Assembly (NCBI RefSeq): GCF_014650775.1
Contig: NZ_BMVP01000001.1
Location: forward strand, 496,001-560,000
Reading direction: 5' to 3'
Source: Streptomyces cirratus
Lineage (GTDB): Bacteria; Actinomycetota; Actinomycetes; Streptomycetales; Streptomycetaceae
Length of the DNA: 64,000 nt
The position numbers and the translations under genes were made by a program. The notes under the pieces were generated by a model. That model worked only from the letters and a program-made list of their open reading frames with translations. It made no database searches and was not told the origin of the DNA. Shown here piece by piece: positions 33,352 to 42,130 of the stretch (position 1 is its first letter; every line of letters starts with the position of its first letter).

Positions 33352-33975
33352 ATGACAGTGGAAGCGAAGGCCGTGACCACACCGGCGTCCCCGCCCCTGA
33401 CGGAGCGCCAGGAGGCGCGTCGGCGGCGGATCCTGCACGCCAGCGCGCAGCTGGCCGGCCGGGGCGGGTTCGACGCGGTCCAGATGCGCGAGGTCGCGGA
33501 GGCGGCGGGCGTGGCGCTGGGCACCCTGTACCGGTACTTCCCCTCCAAGGTCCACCTGCTGGTGGCCACCATGCAGGACCAGCTCCAGCACATGCACACG
33601 ACGCTGCGCAAACGGCCCCCGGCGGCCGAGGACCCGGCGGCCCGCGTCGCGGAGACCCTCATGCGCGCCTTCCGGGCCCTCCAGCGGGAGCCGCACCTGG
33701 CGGACGCGATGGTCCGCGCCCTGACGTTCGCGGACCGCAGCGTGAGCCCGGAGGTGGACACGGTCTCGCGGCTGACGACGGCGATCATCCTGGACGCGAT
33801 GGGCCTGGAGTCCGCCCCGACGGCGGAACAGCTCTCGGCGGTCCGGGTGATCGAGCACACCTGGCACTCGGCGCTGATCACCTGGCTCTCGGGCCGCGCC
33901 TCGATCGCCCAGGTCAAGATCGACATCGAGACGGTCTGCCGCCTGATCGACCTGACGGCGCCGGAAAGGGCCTGA
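33352..33975 (+). CDS. kstR: KstR-type TetR family regulator
   Basis: A 207-residue TetR protein. The helix-turn-helix region RRRRILHASAQLAGRGGFDAV, VQMREVAEAAGVALGTLYRYF and PSKVHLLVATMQ (about 20-85) is very close to mycobacterial KstR in the recognition helix and in the KVHLLV extension. The C-terminal part keeps the KstR-like pattern MVRALTFADRSVSPEVDTV and TWHSALITWLSGRAS. KstR represses sterol catabolism genes and is released by 3-oxo-sterol CoA thioesters. Six matching operators in this window lie before sterol-type genes, which supports the name. ATG 33352 is used; a GTG two codons later is possible. Confidence 0.88.
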   Translation: MTVEAKAVTTPASPPLTERQEARRRRILHASAQLAGRGGFDAVQMREVAEAAGVALGTLYRYFPSKVHLLVATMQDQLQHMHTTLRKRPPAAEDPAARVAETLMRAFRALQREPHLADAMVRALTFADRSVSPEVDTVSRLTTAIILDAMGLESAPTAEQLSAVRVIEHTWHSALITWLSGRASIAQVKIDIETVCRLIDLTAPERA

Positions 33976-34235
33976 ACGAGTCATCGGGGGCCGCGGCGGG
34001 GGCTGGTCGTCCATCGAGGCGACCACGGGGAACACCAGTCGGGATCCACGGCGCTCGATTCGTAATTGCGTTCGCATGATCACCCACACGAATGTCCGTA
34101 TCGACGTCTTTGCAGTCATCCTGGGCCCGGCCGCCCCGTCCGCTCCCCTCCCTCCGCGATCGCAGCACTGGATGTTCGGCTACTTTCCGTGCTCAGATAG
34201 GCACGCTCTGTAACCGTCCGCGAAGGGACCCGTCC

Positions 34236-35483
34236 ATGAGTGAGCCGCAGGCCACCGAGCAGCAGATCCGAGAGGCCCTCGCCTCCTCGCCCATCCTCCT
34301 GACGCCCGGGCCCGAGGAGCCCACCACCCAGATCCCACCGGTCACGAACGACGTATGGGACCTTCCGGGCGGCACCGCCTGGGTCTACTACGCCGAGGGC
34401 AGCGACCGGCTGACCAAGCCCGTGATCGCCGCCGACGGCTTCAACATGGGATCGAGCAGCATCGACATGCTGTGGCAGGGCCTGGACTGGGGGGAGTACG
34501 CCTTCTTCAGCGAGCTGCGCCGCCGCGGCCACGATGTCATCGTCCTCGGCTTCCACGAGCGCAGCGCCGCCATCCAGCAGAACGCGGACGCCGCGATCGA
34601 AGCGATCGTGCGCGCCGGCAACGAGCGTCAGGGCAACCACCGGCTCGCCGTCGGCGGCTTCAGCATGGGCGGCCTCGTCACCCGCTACGCCCTCACCAAG
34701 ATGGAGGACCAACGGATCGACCACCAGACCGGCCTCTACTGGTCGTACGACACTCCGCACCGCGGCGCCTGGATCCCCCTCGGCCTCCAGGCGTTCGCGC
34801 ACTACTCGCGGAAGCTCAACGACGCCTTCTCCCGCCAGATCAACAGCCCGGCCGCCCGACAGCTGCTGGCCTGGCACATCGCGGAGTGGGACGGCAAGCC
34901 CGGCGCGGACGAGATGCGCGAACAGTTCCTCGCCGAGCTGAACCGGATGGGCAACTGGCCCGCGGTCCCGGTCAAGATCGGCGTCGCCAACGGCGTGGCA
35001 ACCGGTCAGGGCAACGGCATCAAGCCCGGCGACCACGCGGTCGAGGGCAAGGGCCTGAGCATCCTGGGCACCCACCTCTACGCCCAGCGCGGCGGCGACA
35101 ACCAGATCGTCGCGACTCTGCGGCTGGTAACCCCGCCGCCGGCCAAGGAGGTGCCGACCGACGACCTGCCCGAGATCGACGGGGCCCCCGGCGGCACCCT
35201 GGAGGGCTTCGGCATCCTGGCCGACAAGCTCAACGAGCAGTCGCCCATCCTCGGACTCAAGACCAGCGCCCACATCCGCCACCACTCGTTCGTTCCCTCG
35301 GTCAGCGCCGTCGCCATCCGCGACGTGACCACCGACGCCGACCTGTACGCGAACATCGACGGCCTCAACCCGGAGACGAGCGAACTCGACCACTTCAGGC
35401 TGGCCTCGCAGAACGAGCCGCACACCCTGATGACCACGGAGCTCGGCGGCTGGATCGTCGAGCAGATCGCGAACCAGGGCTAG
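34236..35483 (+). CDS. Alpha/beta hydrolase, lipase-like
   Basis: A 415-residue hydrolase. Nucleophile Ser143 lies in the elbow GGFSMGGLVTRYAL, preceded by strand VIVLGFHERS. The SYDTPHRGAWIPLGLQAF segment after it resembles PGAP1/DUF676-type lipases, and a likely catalytic His is in AHIRHHSFVPSVSAVAI. There is no signal peptide, so it probably acts inside the cell or is exported without one. The start is set by GAAGGGACC before ATG 34236. It follows kstR by 260 bases on the same strand; no KstR site lies before it. The acyl substrate is unknown. Confidence 0.8.
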   Translation: MSEPQATEQQIREALASSPILLTPGPEEPTTQIPPVTNDVWDLPGGTAWVYYAEGSDRLTKPVIAADGFNMGSSSIDMLWQGLDWGEYAFFSELRRRGHDVIVLGFHERSAAIQQNADAAIEAIVRAGNERQGNHRLAVGGFSMGGLVTRYALTKMEDQRIDHQTGLYWSYDTPHRGAWIPLGLQAFAHYSRKLNDAFSRQINSPAARQLLAWHIAEWDGKPGADEMREQFLAELNRMGNWPAVPVKIGVANGVATGQGNGIKPGDHAVEGKGLSILGTHLYAQRGGDNQIVATLRLVTPPPAKEVPTDDLPEIDGAPGGTLEGFGILADKLNEQSPILGLKTSAHIRHHSFVPSVSAVAIRDVTTDADLYANIDGLNPETSELDHFRLASQNEPHTLMTTELGGWIVEQIANQG

Positions 35484-35487
35484 GAAC

Positions 35488-35527
35488 GCGCTGGTCGCAG
35501 CCGCTCGTTGAGGGCTGCGACCAGCGC
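35488..35527. terminator. Hairpin terminator after the lipase-like gene
   Basis: A perfect 15-bp stem (GCGCTGGTCGCAGCC pairing with GGCTGCGACCAGCGC) encloses a 10-base loop, five bases beyond the stop codon. It is a strong candidate terminator. Confidence 0.8.
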
Positions 35528-35688
35528 ACCCGCCGCGTCGCGGACGGACGGCAGGTTCGTCGTACCGGCTACGCCCAGCCCCAGACGGGGGGGCCACGGG
35601 GCCGACTCCGAGGAGAACACCCCCCAGGCGCTGTTCAAGGCACTCACCGCGCAGGGGCAGCAGGCCCCTTGAACCAGCCCGGCGGTTC

Positions 35689-35922
35689 CTACTCCTCCGG
35701 CGGGAAGACCGCTTCGCCCGTGGTCAGGAGGGTGATGGTGATGGCTTCCACCGGGCAGCCCTCGGCCGCCGTCAGGAGCGGCTCGTTCGCGTCCGTCTCC
35801 GGCTCGCGGGGGTGGGACTGGCGTGCCGAGTCCAGGGTGAAGCCCGCCGGAGCGTGGTTGACGCACATGCCCGATCCGATGCAGACCCCGCGGTCGACCT
35901 CCACCTGCCAGCGGTCGCCCAT
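35689..35922 (-). CDS. 3Fe-4S ferredoxin
   Basis: A 77-residue ferredoxin. The cluster pattern CIGSGMCVNHAP gives two cysteines (residues 14 and 20) and AAEGCPVEAI gives the third near residue 56; a fourth Cys in the first motif is missing, so a 3Fe-4S cluster is expected. Such proteins feed electrons to cytochromes P450 in actinomycetes. Its ATG overlaps the aldehyde dehydrogenase stop by one base (TGATG), so both are co-translated. It may serve the CYP125-type enzyme at 47 kb. Confidence 0.92.
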   Translation of the reverse strand: MGDRWQVEVDRGVCIGSGMCVNHAPAGFTLDSARQSHPREPETDANEPLLTAAEGCPVEAITITLLTTGEAVFPPEE

Positions 35923-37394
35923 CACGCACCGGCCCCGGGTGCCTGGTACCCGGCCGGCAGGTGGATCATCTTGTGCTCCAGGTACTCGCTCAGCCCCTCG
36001 GGCCCGAACTCCCGCCCCACGCCGCTGTTCTTGTAGCCGCCGAACGGCCCCAGCATGTCCAGGCTGAAGGTGTTCACGTTGAAGGTGCCGGTGCGGACGG
36101 CGCGGGCGAAGTCGAGGCCGTGTTCCACGTCGGCGGTCCAGACGCTGCCGCTGAGGCCGAACTCCGAGTCGTTGGCGACCCGTACCGCCTCGGCCTCGTC
36201 CCCGTACGGGATCAGGCACACCACCGGCCCGAAGATCTCCTCCTGGGCGATCCGCATCGAGTTGTCGACGTTGCCGAAGAGGGTGGGCTCGACGTACCAG
36301 CCCCGCTCCAGGCCCGACGGGCGGCCGCCACCCGTGAGGATCTTGGCGCCTTCCTCCTGCCCGATCCGGATGTAGTCCAGCGAGCGCCGCTGCTGCCGCT
36401 TCGCCACCAGCGGCCCCAGCTGCGTCGCCGGGTCCAGCGGGTCTCCGACGACCAGCGCGCCCGCCGCTGCCGCGAGGGCCTCGGCCACCTCCCCGTAGCG
36501 GCTGCGCGGCGCGAGGATGCGGGTCTGGGCCACGCAGGCCTGCCCGTTGTTCATCCAGGCAGCCGGGACGATCCCGGCGATGGCGGACTCCAGGTCGGCA
36601 TCGGGGAGGATCACGGCGGCGGACTTGCCGCCGAGTTCGAGGGTGACCCGGGTCAGGTTGCGCGCGGCGACCTCCATGACGCGCCTGCCGGCCGCCACCG
36701 ACCCGGTGAAGGCGACCTTGTCGACGCCGGGGTGGCCGACGAGGTACTCGCTGACCTCCCGGTCGGCGGGCAGGATCGACAGCACGCCTTCGGGCAGGCC
36801 GGCCTCCCGCGCGATGTCCGCCAGGATGTAGGAGTCGAGCGGCGACTCCGGCGAGGGCTTGAGGATCACCGCGGACCCGGTGAGCAGCGCGGGCGCGAGC
36901 TTGGCCGCGGCCACGAACTGCGGGACGTTCCACGGGATGACGGCGGCGACGACCCCCACCGGTTCGCGCCGCACCAGGATCGGCCCGAGGGCGCCTCGGC
37001 GGTGTTCCTCGTACGGATAGTCGCGGGCGACGGTGATCGCGGCGTCGTAGACCATCATCGGACCGAGCGCCTGGGCGAGGACGCTCCAGGAGTACGGGGA
37101 CCCGTTCTGGGAGCTGATCGAGCGGGCGATCTCCTCGTGCCGTACGGCGATGGCGTCCTTGATCCGGGAGACGACGGCGATCCGCTCGTCCAGGGTCATC
37201 CGGGGCCAGGGCCCTTCGTCGAAGGCCCTGCGGGCGGCGGCGACGGCGCGGTCCACGTCCGCCGCGCTCGCGTGCGGGACGCTGCCGATGACCTGCTCGG
37301 TGTGGGGCGAGACGACGCAAATGGTGGCGTCGCCCAGCGGATCCGTCCACTGCCCGCCGATGAACAGCTGTCCGTGTTCCACGAGCTCGGTCAT
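35922..37394 (-). CDS. NAD(P)-dependent aldehyde dehydrogenase
   Basis: A 490-residue aldehyde dehydrogenase. It has IPWNVPQFVAAAKLAPALLTGSA for the coenzyme site, FTGSVAAGRRV, the general base in LELGGKSA and the nucleophilic Cys in NNGQACVAQTRIL. The FGPVVCLIPYGDEAEAV and late FNVNTFSLDMLGPFGGYKNSGVGREFG segments complete the core. It oxidises an aldehyde to an acid. Placed in a KstR-type operon with a ferredoxin, it is a good candidate for the C26/C27 sterol aldehyde. GGAGG seven bases before ATG 37394 sets the start. Confidence 0.92.
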   Translation of the reverse strand: MTELVEHGQLFIGGQWTDPLGDATICVVSPHTEQVIGSVPHASAADVDRAVAAARRAFDEGPWPRMTLDERIAVVSRIKDAIAVRHEEIARSISSQNGSPYSWSVLAQALGPMMVYDAAITVARDYPYEEHRRGALGPILVRREPVGVVAAVIPWNVPQFVAAAKLAPALLTGSAVILKPSPESPLDSYILADIAREAGLPEGVLSILPADREVSEYLVGHPGVDKVAFTGSVAAGRRVMEVAARNLTRVTLELGGKSAAVILPDADLESAIAGIVPAAWMNNGQACVAQTRILAPRSRYGEVAEALAAAAGALVVGDPLDPATQLGPLVAKRQQRRSLDYIRIGQEEGAKILTGGGRPSGLERGWYVEPTLFGNVDNSMRIAQEEIFGPVVCLIPYGDEAEAVRVANDSEFGLSGSVWTADVEHGLDFARAVRTGTFNVNTFSLDMLGPFGGYKNSGVGREFGPEGLSEYLEHKMIHLPAGYQAPGAGA

Positions 37395-37438
37395 GGCAAG
37401 GCCTCCTGCGGCTACCAGCGGGCTGGGCGTCCCAGAAC

Positions 37439-37452
37439 TGATACCAGTTCTA
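37439..37452. promoter_or_regulatory. KstR-like operator before the ALDH/ferredoxin operon
   Basis: Read on the minus strand it is TAGAACTGGTATCA, matching T-N2-AAC-N2-GTT-N2-A except for one base (GTA for GTT). It is embedded in a longer inverted repeat, AGAACTG-N4-CAGTTCT, at 37434-37451. It lies 45 bases upstream of the ALDH start. Confidence 0.6.
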
Positions 37453-37576
37453 GTTGCAGGAGTCCACGGCGCCGGCACGACCGCCACGGGGGCGCGTCCG
37501 ACGACTAGTCAGAACACCCGCCCGGATGGTGGACTGGGGCGACCAATGCAACACGTTCTCGTTCCAGGGAGCCCGC

Positions 37577-38629
37577 ATGACACCCCTCGCCCCACCTCAG
37601 GTCACCGACCACGGCGGGGGCGTGTGGAGCATCAAGGTCCCCATCCCCGACAACCCGCTCGGGCACACCCTCGTCCACCTCCTGGACACCGGCCGCGGAC
37701 CTGTCCTGATCGACACGGGCTGGGACGATCCGCAGTCCTGGGACACCCTCGTGGCCGGGCTCGCCGCGCTCGGCATCGCCGCCGCCGATGTCCACGGCGT
37801 GGTGATCACCCACCACCACCCCGACCACCACGGCCTGTCGGGGCGGGTCCGGGAGGTGTCGGGCGCCTGGATCGCCATGCACGCCGCCGACACCGAGGTC
37901 GTCGTACGGACCCGCTCCCGCGAACCCGGTGTCTGGTTCGACTACATGAGCGAGAAGCTGGCCACCGCCGGCGCCCCCGAGGAACACATCGCCCCGCTGC
38001 GGGCGGCCCGGGCGAGCGGCCGGATGCGGACCCTGCCCGGGCTGCGGGCCGCCGTCCCGGACCGGGAGATCGTCCCCGGCGAGCTGCTGCCGCTCGCCGG
38101 GCGGGCGCTGCGTGCGATCTGGACCCCCGGCCACACACCCGGCCACGTCTGCCTGCACCTGGAGGAGGCCCACCCGGGCAACCTCCCCGGCAACGGCCGC
38201 CTCTTCTCCGGGGACCACCTCCTGCCCGGGATCTCCCCGCACATCGGGCTCTACGAGGATCCCGAGGACGAGCGGGTCACCGATCCGCTCGGGGACTACC
38301 TCGACTCCCTCGAACGCGTCGGCCGCCTGCGCCCGGCGGAGGTGCTCCCCGCCCACCAGCACCCGTTCACCGACGCCCCGGCCCGGGTGCGGGAGCTGCT
38401 GACCCACCACGAGGAGCGGCTGGCCGGATTGTGGGAGCTGCTGGCGGAGCCGCTGACCCCGTGGGGGCTGGCCGAGCGGATGGAGTGGAACCGGCCCTGG
38501 GGGCAGATCCCGTACGGGTCGAGGCACATCGCGGTCTCCGAGGCGGAAGCGCACCTGCGCTGGCTCGTGAAGCAGGGCCGGGCGGAAGCGGTGCCGGACA
38601 CGGACCCCGTGACGTACCGGGCGGTGTGA
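37577..38629 (+). CDS. MBL fold metallo-hydrolase
   Basis: A 350-residue metallo-beta-lactamase-fold hydrolase. The metal site is VVITHHHPDHHGLSG (HxHxDH, about 75-90), then TPGHTPGHVCLH and LFSGDHLLPGISPHIGLY for the later His and Asp. A C-terminal winged-helix-like domain (about 285-350) starts at LLTHHEERLAGLWELL, as in LACTB2-like proteins. Many act on thioesters, lactones or nucleic acids; the substrate here is open. AGGGAG nine bases before ATG 37577 sets the start. Divergent from the ALDH operon, so it might share the KstR-like site. Confidence 0.9.
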   Translation: MTPLAPPQVTDHGGGVWSIKVPIPDNPLGHTLVHLLDTGRGPVLIDTGWDDPQSWDTLVAGLAALGIAAADVHGVVITHHHPDHHGLSGRVREVSGAWIAMHAADTEVVVRTRSREPGVWFDYMSEKLATAGAPEEHIAPLRAARASGRMRTLPGLRAAVPDREIVPGELLPLAGRALRAIWTPGHTPGHVCLHLEEAHPGNLPGNGRLFSGDHLLPGISPHIGLYEDPEDERVTDPLGDYLDSLERVGRLRPAEVLPAHQHPFTDAPARVRELLTHHEERLAGLWELLAEPLTPWGLAERMEWNRPWGQIPYGSRHIAVSEAEAHLRWLVKQGRAEAVPDTDPVTYRAV

Positions 38630-38692
38630 CGCGGCGGACCCGGGCGGCGTGAGCGACGCACCCGGGCCTGTGTGACGCGACGCACCCGGGCA
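38625..38692. repeat. Three imperfect 22-bp tandem repeats at a gene end
   Basis: Words of the form GTGTGACGCGACGCACCCGGGC recur three times from the stop codon of the MBL gene onward, with small changes. They could act as a weak terminator or as an insulator before the riboswitch promoter. Confidence 0.65.
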
Positions 38693-38779
38693 AGCGGGAG
38701 GTGTGGACCCGGCACCGTGTAAGGGGCGCTACCGAGTTGTGCCCCCGGCAGGCGGCCCCCGAGGGGCCGGACCCGGACC

Positions 38780-38905
38780 GGTACAGTAAGGCCGTCGTCC
38801 ACACTCCGTACGGGGGCAAGCCGGTGCGAATCCGGCGCTGACCCGCAACCGTGACCCGCATCCGGCGCCGCCGGGGCGGGGAGCCGGGATGCCCCGTCGG
38901 GAGTG
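38780..38905 (+). promoter_or_regulatory. Cobalamin riboswitch
   Basis: The B12-box core is visible: AAGCCGGTGCGAATCCGGCG followed by CTGACCCGCAACCGTGACC (38818-38857), then GAGCCGGGATGCC at 38880-38892, the block that pairs in the conserved core. It sits about 120 bases before the start of the secreted alpha-barrel gene. Binding of adenosylcobalamin should reduce expression of the uptake operon downstream. The exact ends were estimated by eye. Confidence 0.9.
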
Positions 38906-39021
38906 CGCGGCTCGTGCCGCCGGGTCCCCGGCGGACGGCACCGTCGAGGTATGCGGAGCCGGAGCCCGGTACCGCGTGTGCCTGCCTCCGCTCCCCCAGC
39001 ACGAGAGGCACCCGCCCCGCC

Positions 39022-40260
39022 ATGAACGTCCGTCGCAGCGCAGCCGCGCTCGCCGCCTCCGCCGTGCTCTGCCTGGGCGCCGCCCCCGCCGCCCTCGCCG
39101 CTCCCTCCCCCTCCCCGGCGCCGGTGATCCCCTCCGGCCTGTTCGGCCAGGCCGACCCGACCTACGACGGTGTCTGGCGCCAGTCGTTCGCGCTGCTCGC
39201 CCAGCACACGGTCGGTCTGCGGCCCGCCCCGCAGGCCGTCGCCTGGCTCAGCGGCCAGCAGTGCGCCGACGGTGGTTTCGCCTCTTTCCGCGCGGACGCG
39301 ACGAAGGCGTGCGACCCGGCGACGCCGCTCGACACGAACGCCACCGCGGTGGCCGTGCAGGCCCTCAAGGCACTGGGCGGCCACGCCGCGGAGGTCAAGA
39401 AGGGCGTGGACTGGCTCAAGTCCGTCCAGAACGAGGACGGCGGCTGGGCGTACGTCCCGGGCTCCCCGAGCGAGGCCAGTTCCACTTCCGTCGTCATCAG
39501 CGCGCTGGCCGTGGCGGGCGAGAAGCCGGGCGACGTCAAGTCGAAGGCGGGCAAGTCCGCGTACGACGGCCTGCTCTCCTTCCGGCTGGGCTGCGACGCC
39601 GAACCGGCCTCCGACCGGGGCGCCTTCGGATACCAGCCGACCGACGGCAAGCTCCCCGCCAACGCCGACGCGACGGCCGCCGCGACCCTGGCCGGCCTCG
39701 GCAAGGGCGCGGTCGTAGCCCCGGCCGCCGGTGACACGCCCGCGACCGCCCCGGCCTGCCCGGCGGACGGAGCCGACCCCGCGGCCGCCGCCCAGGGAGC
39801 GGCCGGGTACCTGGCCGAAGCCCTCAAGAAGGACGGCCACCTGACGGCCGCCACCCCCGGCGCCGACCAGCCGATGCCCGACACCGGCAACACCGCCGAC
39901 GCCGTCATCGCCCTGGCCGCGGCCGGCCACAAGCAGTCGGCGGCGGGAGCGCTGGAGTGGCTCAAGGCCAACTCGGCGCAGTGGGCCAAGGGCAACCCGG
40001 CGGCCCTGGGCACCCTCGTCCTCACCGCGCACGCGACGGGCACCGACCCGCGCGCCTTCGGCGGCACCGACCTCGTCGCGGCGCTGAACGCGACGGGCCC
40101 GGCCCCGCAGACCCCGGCGACGGGCGGCATGTCCAAGGACGCGGACAAGGCCGACGAGGGCGGCAACGGCAACCTCGGCTGGATCATCGGCGCGGGCGCC
40201 GCGGCCGGCGTCGGCATCGGCTTCCTGCTGAGCGGCCGCCGCAAGAAGAACCAGGTCTGA
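39022..40260 (+). CDS. Secreted, tail-anchored alpha-barrel protein (transcobalamin-like fold), riboswitch-controlled
   Basis: A 412-residue protein with a signal peptide (RRSAAALAASAVLCLGAAPAALA, cleaved near 27). The body has terpene-cyclase/prenyltransferase-like toroid repeats: AVAWLSGQQCADGGFASF, GVDWLKSVQNEDGGWAYV, and later ALEWLKANSAQW. Animal transcobalamin and intrinsic factor bind B12 with the same alpha6/alpha6 barrel. The C-terminus has a Gly/Asp-rich linker, one hydrophobic helix (LGWIIGAGAAAGVGIGFLL) and RRKK, so it is anchored to the membrane. Under a cobalamin riboswitch and ahead of an ECF transporter, it probably captures cobalamin outside the cell. Its stop overlaps the next start (TGATG). 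Confidence 0.87.
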   Translation: MNVRRSAAALAASAVLCLGAAPAALAAPSPSPAPVIPSGLFGQADPTYDGVWRQSFALLAQHTVGLRPAPQAVAWLSGQQCADGGFASFRADATKACDPATPLDTNATAVAVQALKALGGHAAEVKKGVDWLKSVQNEDGGWAYVPGSPSEASSTSVVISALAVAGEKPGDVKSKAGKSAYDGLLSFRLGCDAEPASDRGAFGYQPTDGKLPANADATAAATLAGLGKGAVVAPAAGDTPATAPACPADGADPAAAAQGAAGYLAEALKKDGHLTAATPGADQPMPDTGNTADAVIALAAAGHKQSAAGALEWLKANSAQWAKGNPAALGTLVLTAHATGTDPRAFGGTDLVAALNATGPAPQTPATGGMSKDADKADEGGNGNLGWIIGAGAAAGVGIGFLLSGRRKKNQV

Positions 40261-40901
40261 TGCGCAGGCTGCCCGCTCTCGCCGTCGCCTTCGGCGTCCT
40301 CCTCACCCTGCTCGCCGCGTCCCCGGCGCTGGCGTCCAGCTACCGCTACTGGTCTTTCTGGGACGGCGGCGCGAAGGGCCCCTGGGCGTACGCAACGCAG
40401 GGCACGGCGGCCCGCCCGGCGGACGGGACCGTCGAGGGATTCCGCTTCGCGGTGAGCAAGGACGCCGGGGACCGGGCGTCCCGGCCGCGTACGGACGCCG
40501 ACTTCGCGGCGGTCTGCGCGGGCACCCCGGCGGTGGACGGCAAGAAGCGGGTGGCCCTGGTCATCGACTTCGGCGTCCCCGAGGACTCGCCCTCGGGCGA
40601 GACGCCGCCGCAGGCCGGGCCGCGCACCGCCTGCGCGCAGGTGGCCCCGGACGCCACGACGGCCGAGGCGCTGGCCTCGGTGGCGAAGCCGCTGCGCTAC
40701 AACAGCGCGGCGCTGCTGTGCGCGATCTCCGGCTACCCGGCGCAGGGTTGTGGCGAGCCGCTCGCCGAGGGTGCGCACGAGGAGCCGAAGGCCGCCCCGG
40801 GCGGGGACGGCGGTCCTTCCGCGGGACTGCTCGCGGGCATCGCGGCGGTGGCCGCCCTCGCGGCGGCCGCCGTCTGGCAGTCCCGCCGCCGCTCCCGATG
40901 A
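40260..40901 (+). CDS. SCO2322 family secreted protein, likely cobalamin-uptake partner
   Basis: A 213-residue protein with a signal peptide (PALAVAFGVLLTLLAASPALA, cleaved near 26) and a C-terminal hydrophobic helix with RRRSR, so it too is membrane-anchored. The extracellular part is beta-rich: SYRYWSFWDGGAKGPWAYATQG at its start, with three or four conserved cysteines (FAAVCAGTP, RTACAQVAP, LLCAISGYPAQGCGEP). The family is named after S. coelicolor SCO2322 and sits in the same cobalamin locus. It may act as the beta-domain partner of the alpha-barrel protein. Its stop overlaps the next start (ATGA). Confidence 0.83.
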   Translation: MRRLPALAVAFGVLLTLLAASPALASSYRYWSFWDGGAKGPWAYATQGTAARPADGTVEGFRFAVSKDAGDRASRPRTDADFAAVCAGTPAVDGKKRVALVIDFGVPEDSPSGETPPQAGPRTACAQVAPDATTAEALASVAKPLRYNSAALLCAISGYPAQGCGEPLAEGAHEEPKAAPGGDGGPSAGLLAGIAAVAALAAAAVWQSRRRSR

Positions 40902-42130
40902 CGCCGCTCGCGCGGGGCCCGCGCACGGTCACCACGCACGCAGCCGCACCCGGCCACCAGGCCCCGGCCGGGGGCGGTCCCGGCGGGGCCGGTGAGGGCT
41001 CGCGCGTGCCGGCGTACGACAAAAGGGGTCTGCGCGGGGCTCCCGAGGCGCGTCGGGGCAACGCCCTGCACGCGGGGGCCTGGTGGGTGTGGGCGCTCGG
41101 GCTCGCCACCGGCGCCTCGCGCACCACCAACCCGCTCCTCCTGGGCCTGATCGTCGCCGTCGCCGGTTACGTCGTCGCCGTCCGCCGCACCGCCGCGCCC
41201 TGGGCGCGTTCCTACGGCGCGTTCCTGCGGCTCGGTCTCGTCGTCATCGGCCTGCGCCTGGTCTTCTCCACCCTCCTCGGCTCGCCCGTCCCCGGCGCGC
41301 ACACCCTCGTGACCCTGCCCGAGGTCGCCCTGCCCGCATGGGCGCAGGGGATCCGCCTCGGCGGCCGCGTCAGCGCCGAGCAGCTGGTCTTCGCCTTCTA
41401 CGACGGGGCGAAGCTGGCCGCCCTGCTGGTGTGCGTCGGCGCCGCGAACGCGCTCGCGAACCCGGCGCGGCTGCTCAAGTCGCTGCCCGCCGCCCTGTAC
41501 GAGGCGGGCGTGGCCGTGGTCGTCGCGATGACCTTCGCGCCGAACATGGTGGCCGACGTGGCACGCCTGCGCACCGCCCGGCGGCTGCGCGGGCGCCCCA
41601 CGGGCGGGGTGAAGGCCGTCCTGCAGATCGGCCTTCCGGTACTGGAGGGCGCCCTGGAGCGCTCGGTGGCGGTGGCCGCCTCCATGGACGCGCGGGGCTA
41701 CGGCCGCACCGCGCAGGTTCCGGCCGCCGTGCGCCGCACCACGAGCGCCCTCACCCTCGGCGGGCTCCTCGGCATGTGCGCCGGTACGTACGGGCTGCTC
41801 GCGGCGCAGGGCGCCGTGTTCGGCCTGCCCGTCCTCCTGCTGGGCCTGGCCCTGGCCCTGGCCGGGCTGCGCCTGGGCGGCCGGCGCAGCCTCCGCACCC
41901 GGTACCGGCCCGACCGGTGGGGCGGCCGGGCCTGGCTGGTCGCCGGGTCGGGGGCGGCGGTGGCGGCCCTGCTCGCCTATGCCGCGGTGACTGACCCGGA
42001 GGGCCTGCGCCCGGGCGTGGTGCCGCTGGTCGCGCCGGCGCTGCCGCTGTGGCCCGCTGCGGCGATCCTCATCGGCCTGCTCCCCGCCCTCGTGGCACCC
42101 GTACCGCCGAAGGAGGCGTCGTCGCTGTGA
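40898..42130 (+). CDS. ECF transporter transmembrane (T) component, CbiQ-like
   Basis: A 410-residue integral membrane protein. After a variable Gly/Pro-rich N-terminus (about 1-55), hydrophobic segments run through the protein. The two coupling-helix motifs of EcfT are visible as ADVARLRTARRLRGRP and VAASMDARGYGR (A-R-G type). It anchors the ATPase subunit and the substrate-specific S component. It has three to four extra helices at the C-terminus compared with minimal EcfT. Coupled to neighbours by ATGA and GTGA overlaps. Confidence 0.9.
   Translation: MTPLARGPRTVTTHAAAPGHQAPAGGGPGGAGEGSRVPAYDKRGLRGAPEARRGNALHAGAWWVWALGLATGASRTTNPLLLGLIVAVAGYVVAVRRTAAPWARSYGAFLRLGLVVIGLRLVFSTLLGSPVPGAHTLVTLPEVALPAWAQGIRLGGRVSAEQLVFAFYDGAKLAALLVCVGAANALANPARLLKSLPAALYEAGVAVVVAMTFAPNMVADVARLRTARRLRGRPTGGVKAVLQIGLPVLEGALERSVAVAASMDARGYGRTAQVPAAVRRTTSALTLGGLLGMCAGTYGLLAAQGAVFGLPVLLLGLALALAGLRLGGRRSLRTRYRPDRWGGRAWLVAGSGAAVAALLAYAAVTDPEGLRPGVVPLVAPALPLWPAAAILIGLLPALVAPVPPKEASSL

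Noticed and set aside
39022..40260. Sortase anchor in the riboswitch-controlled barrel protein
   Set aside because: The C-terminus has a hydrophobic helix and basic tail, but no LAxTG or LPxTG motif; TPATGG is not a known sortase signal, so I describe it as tail-anchored.
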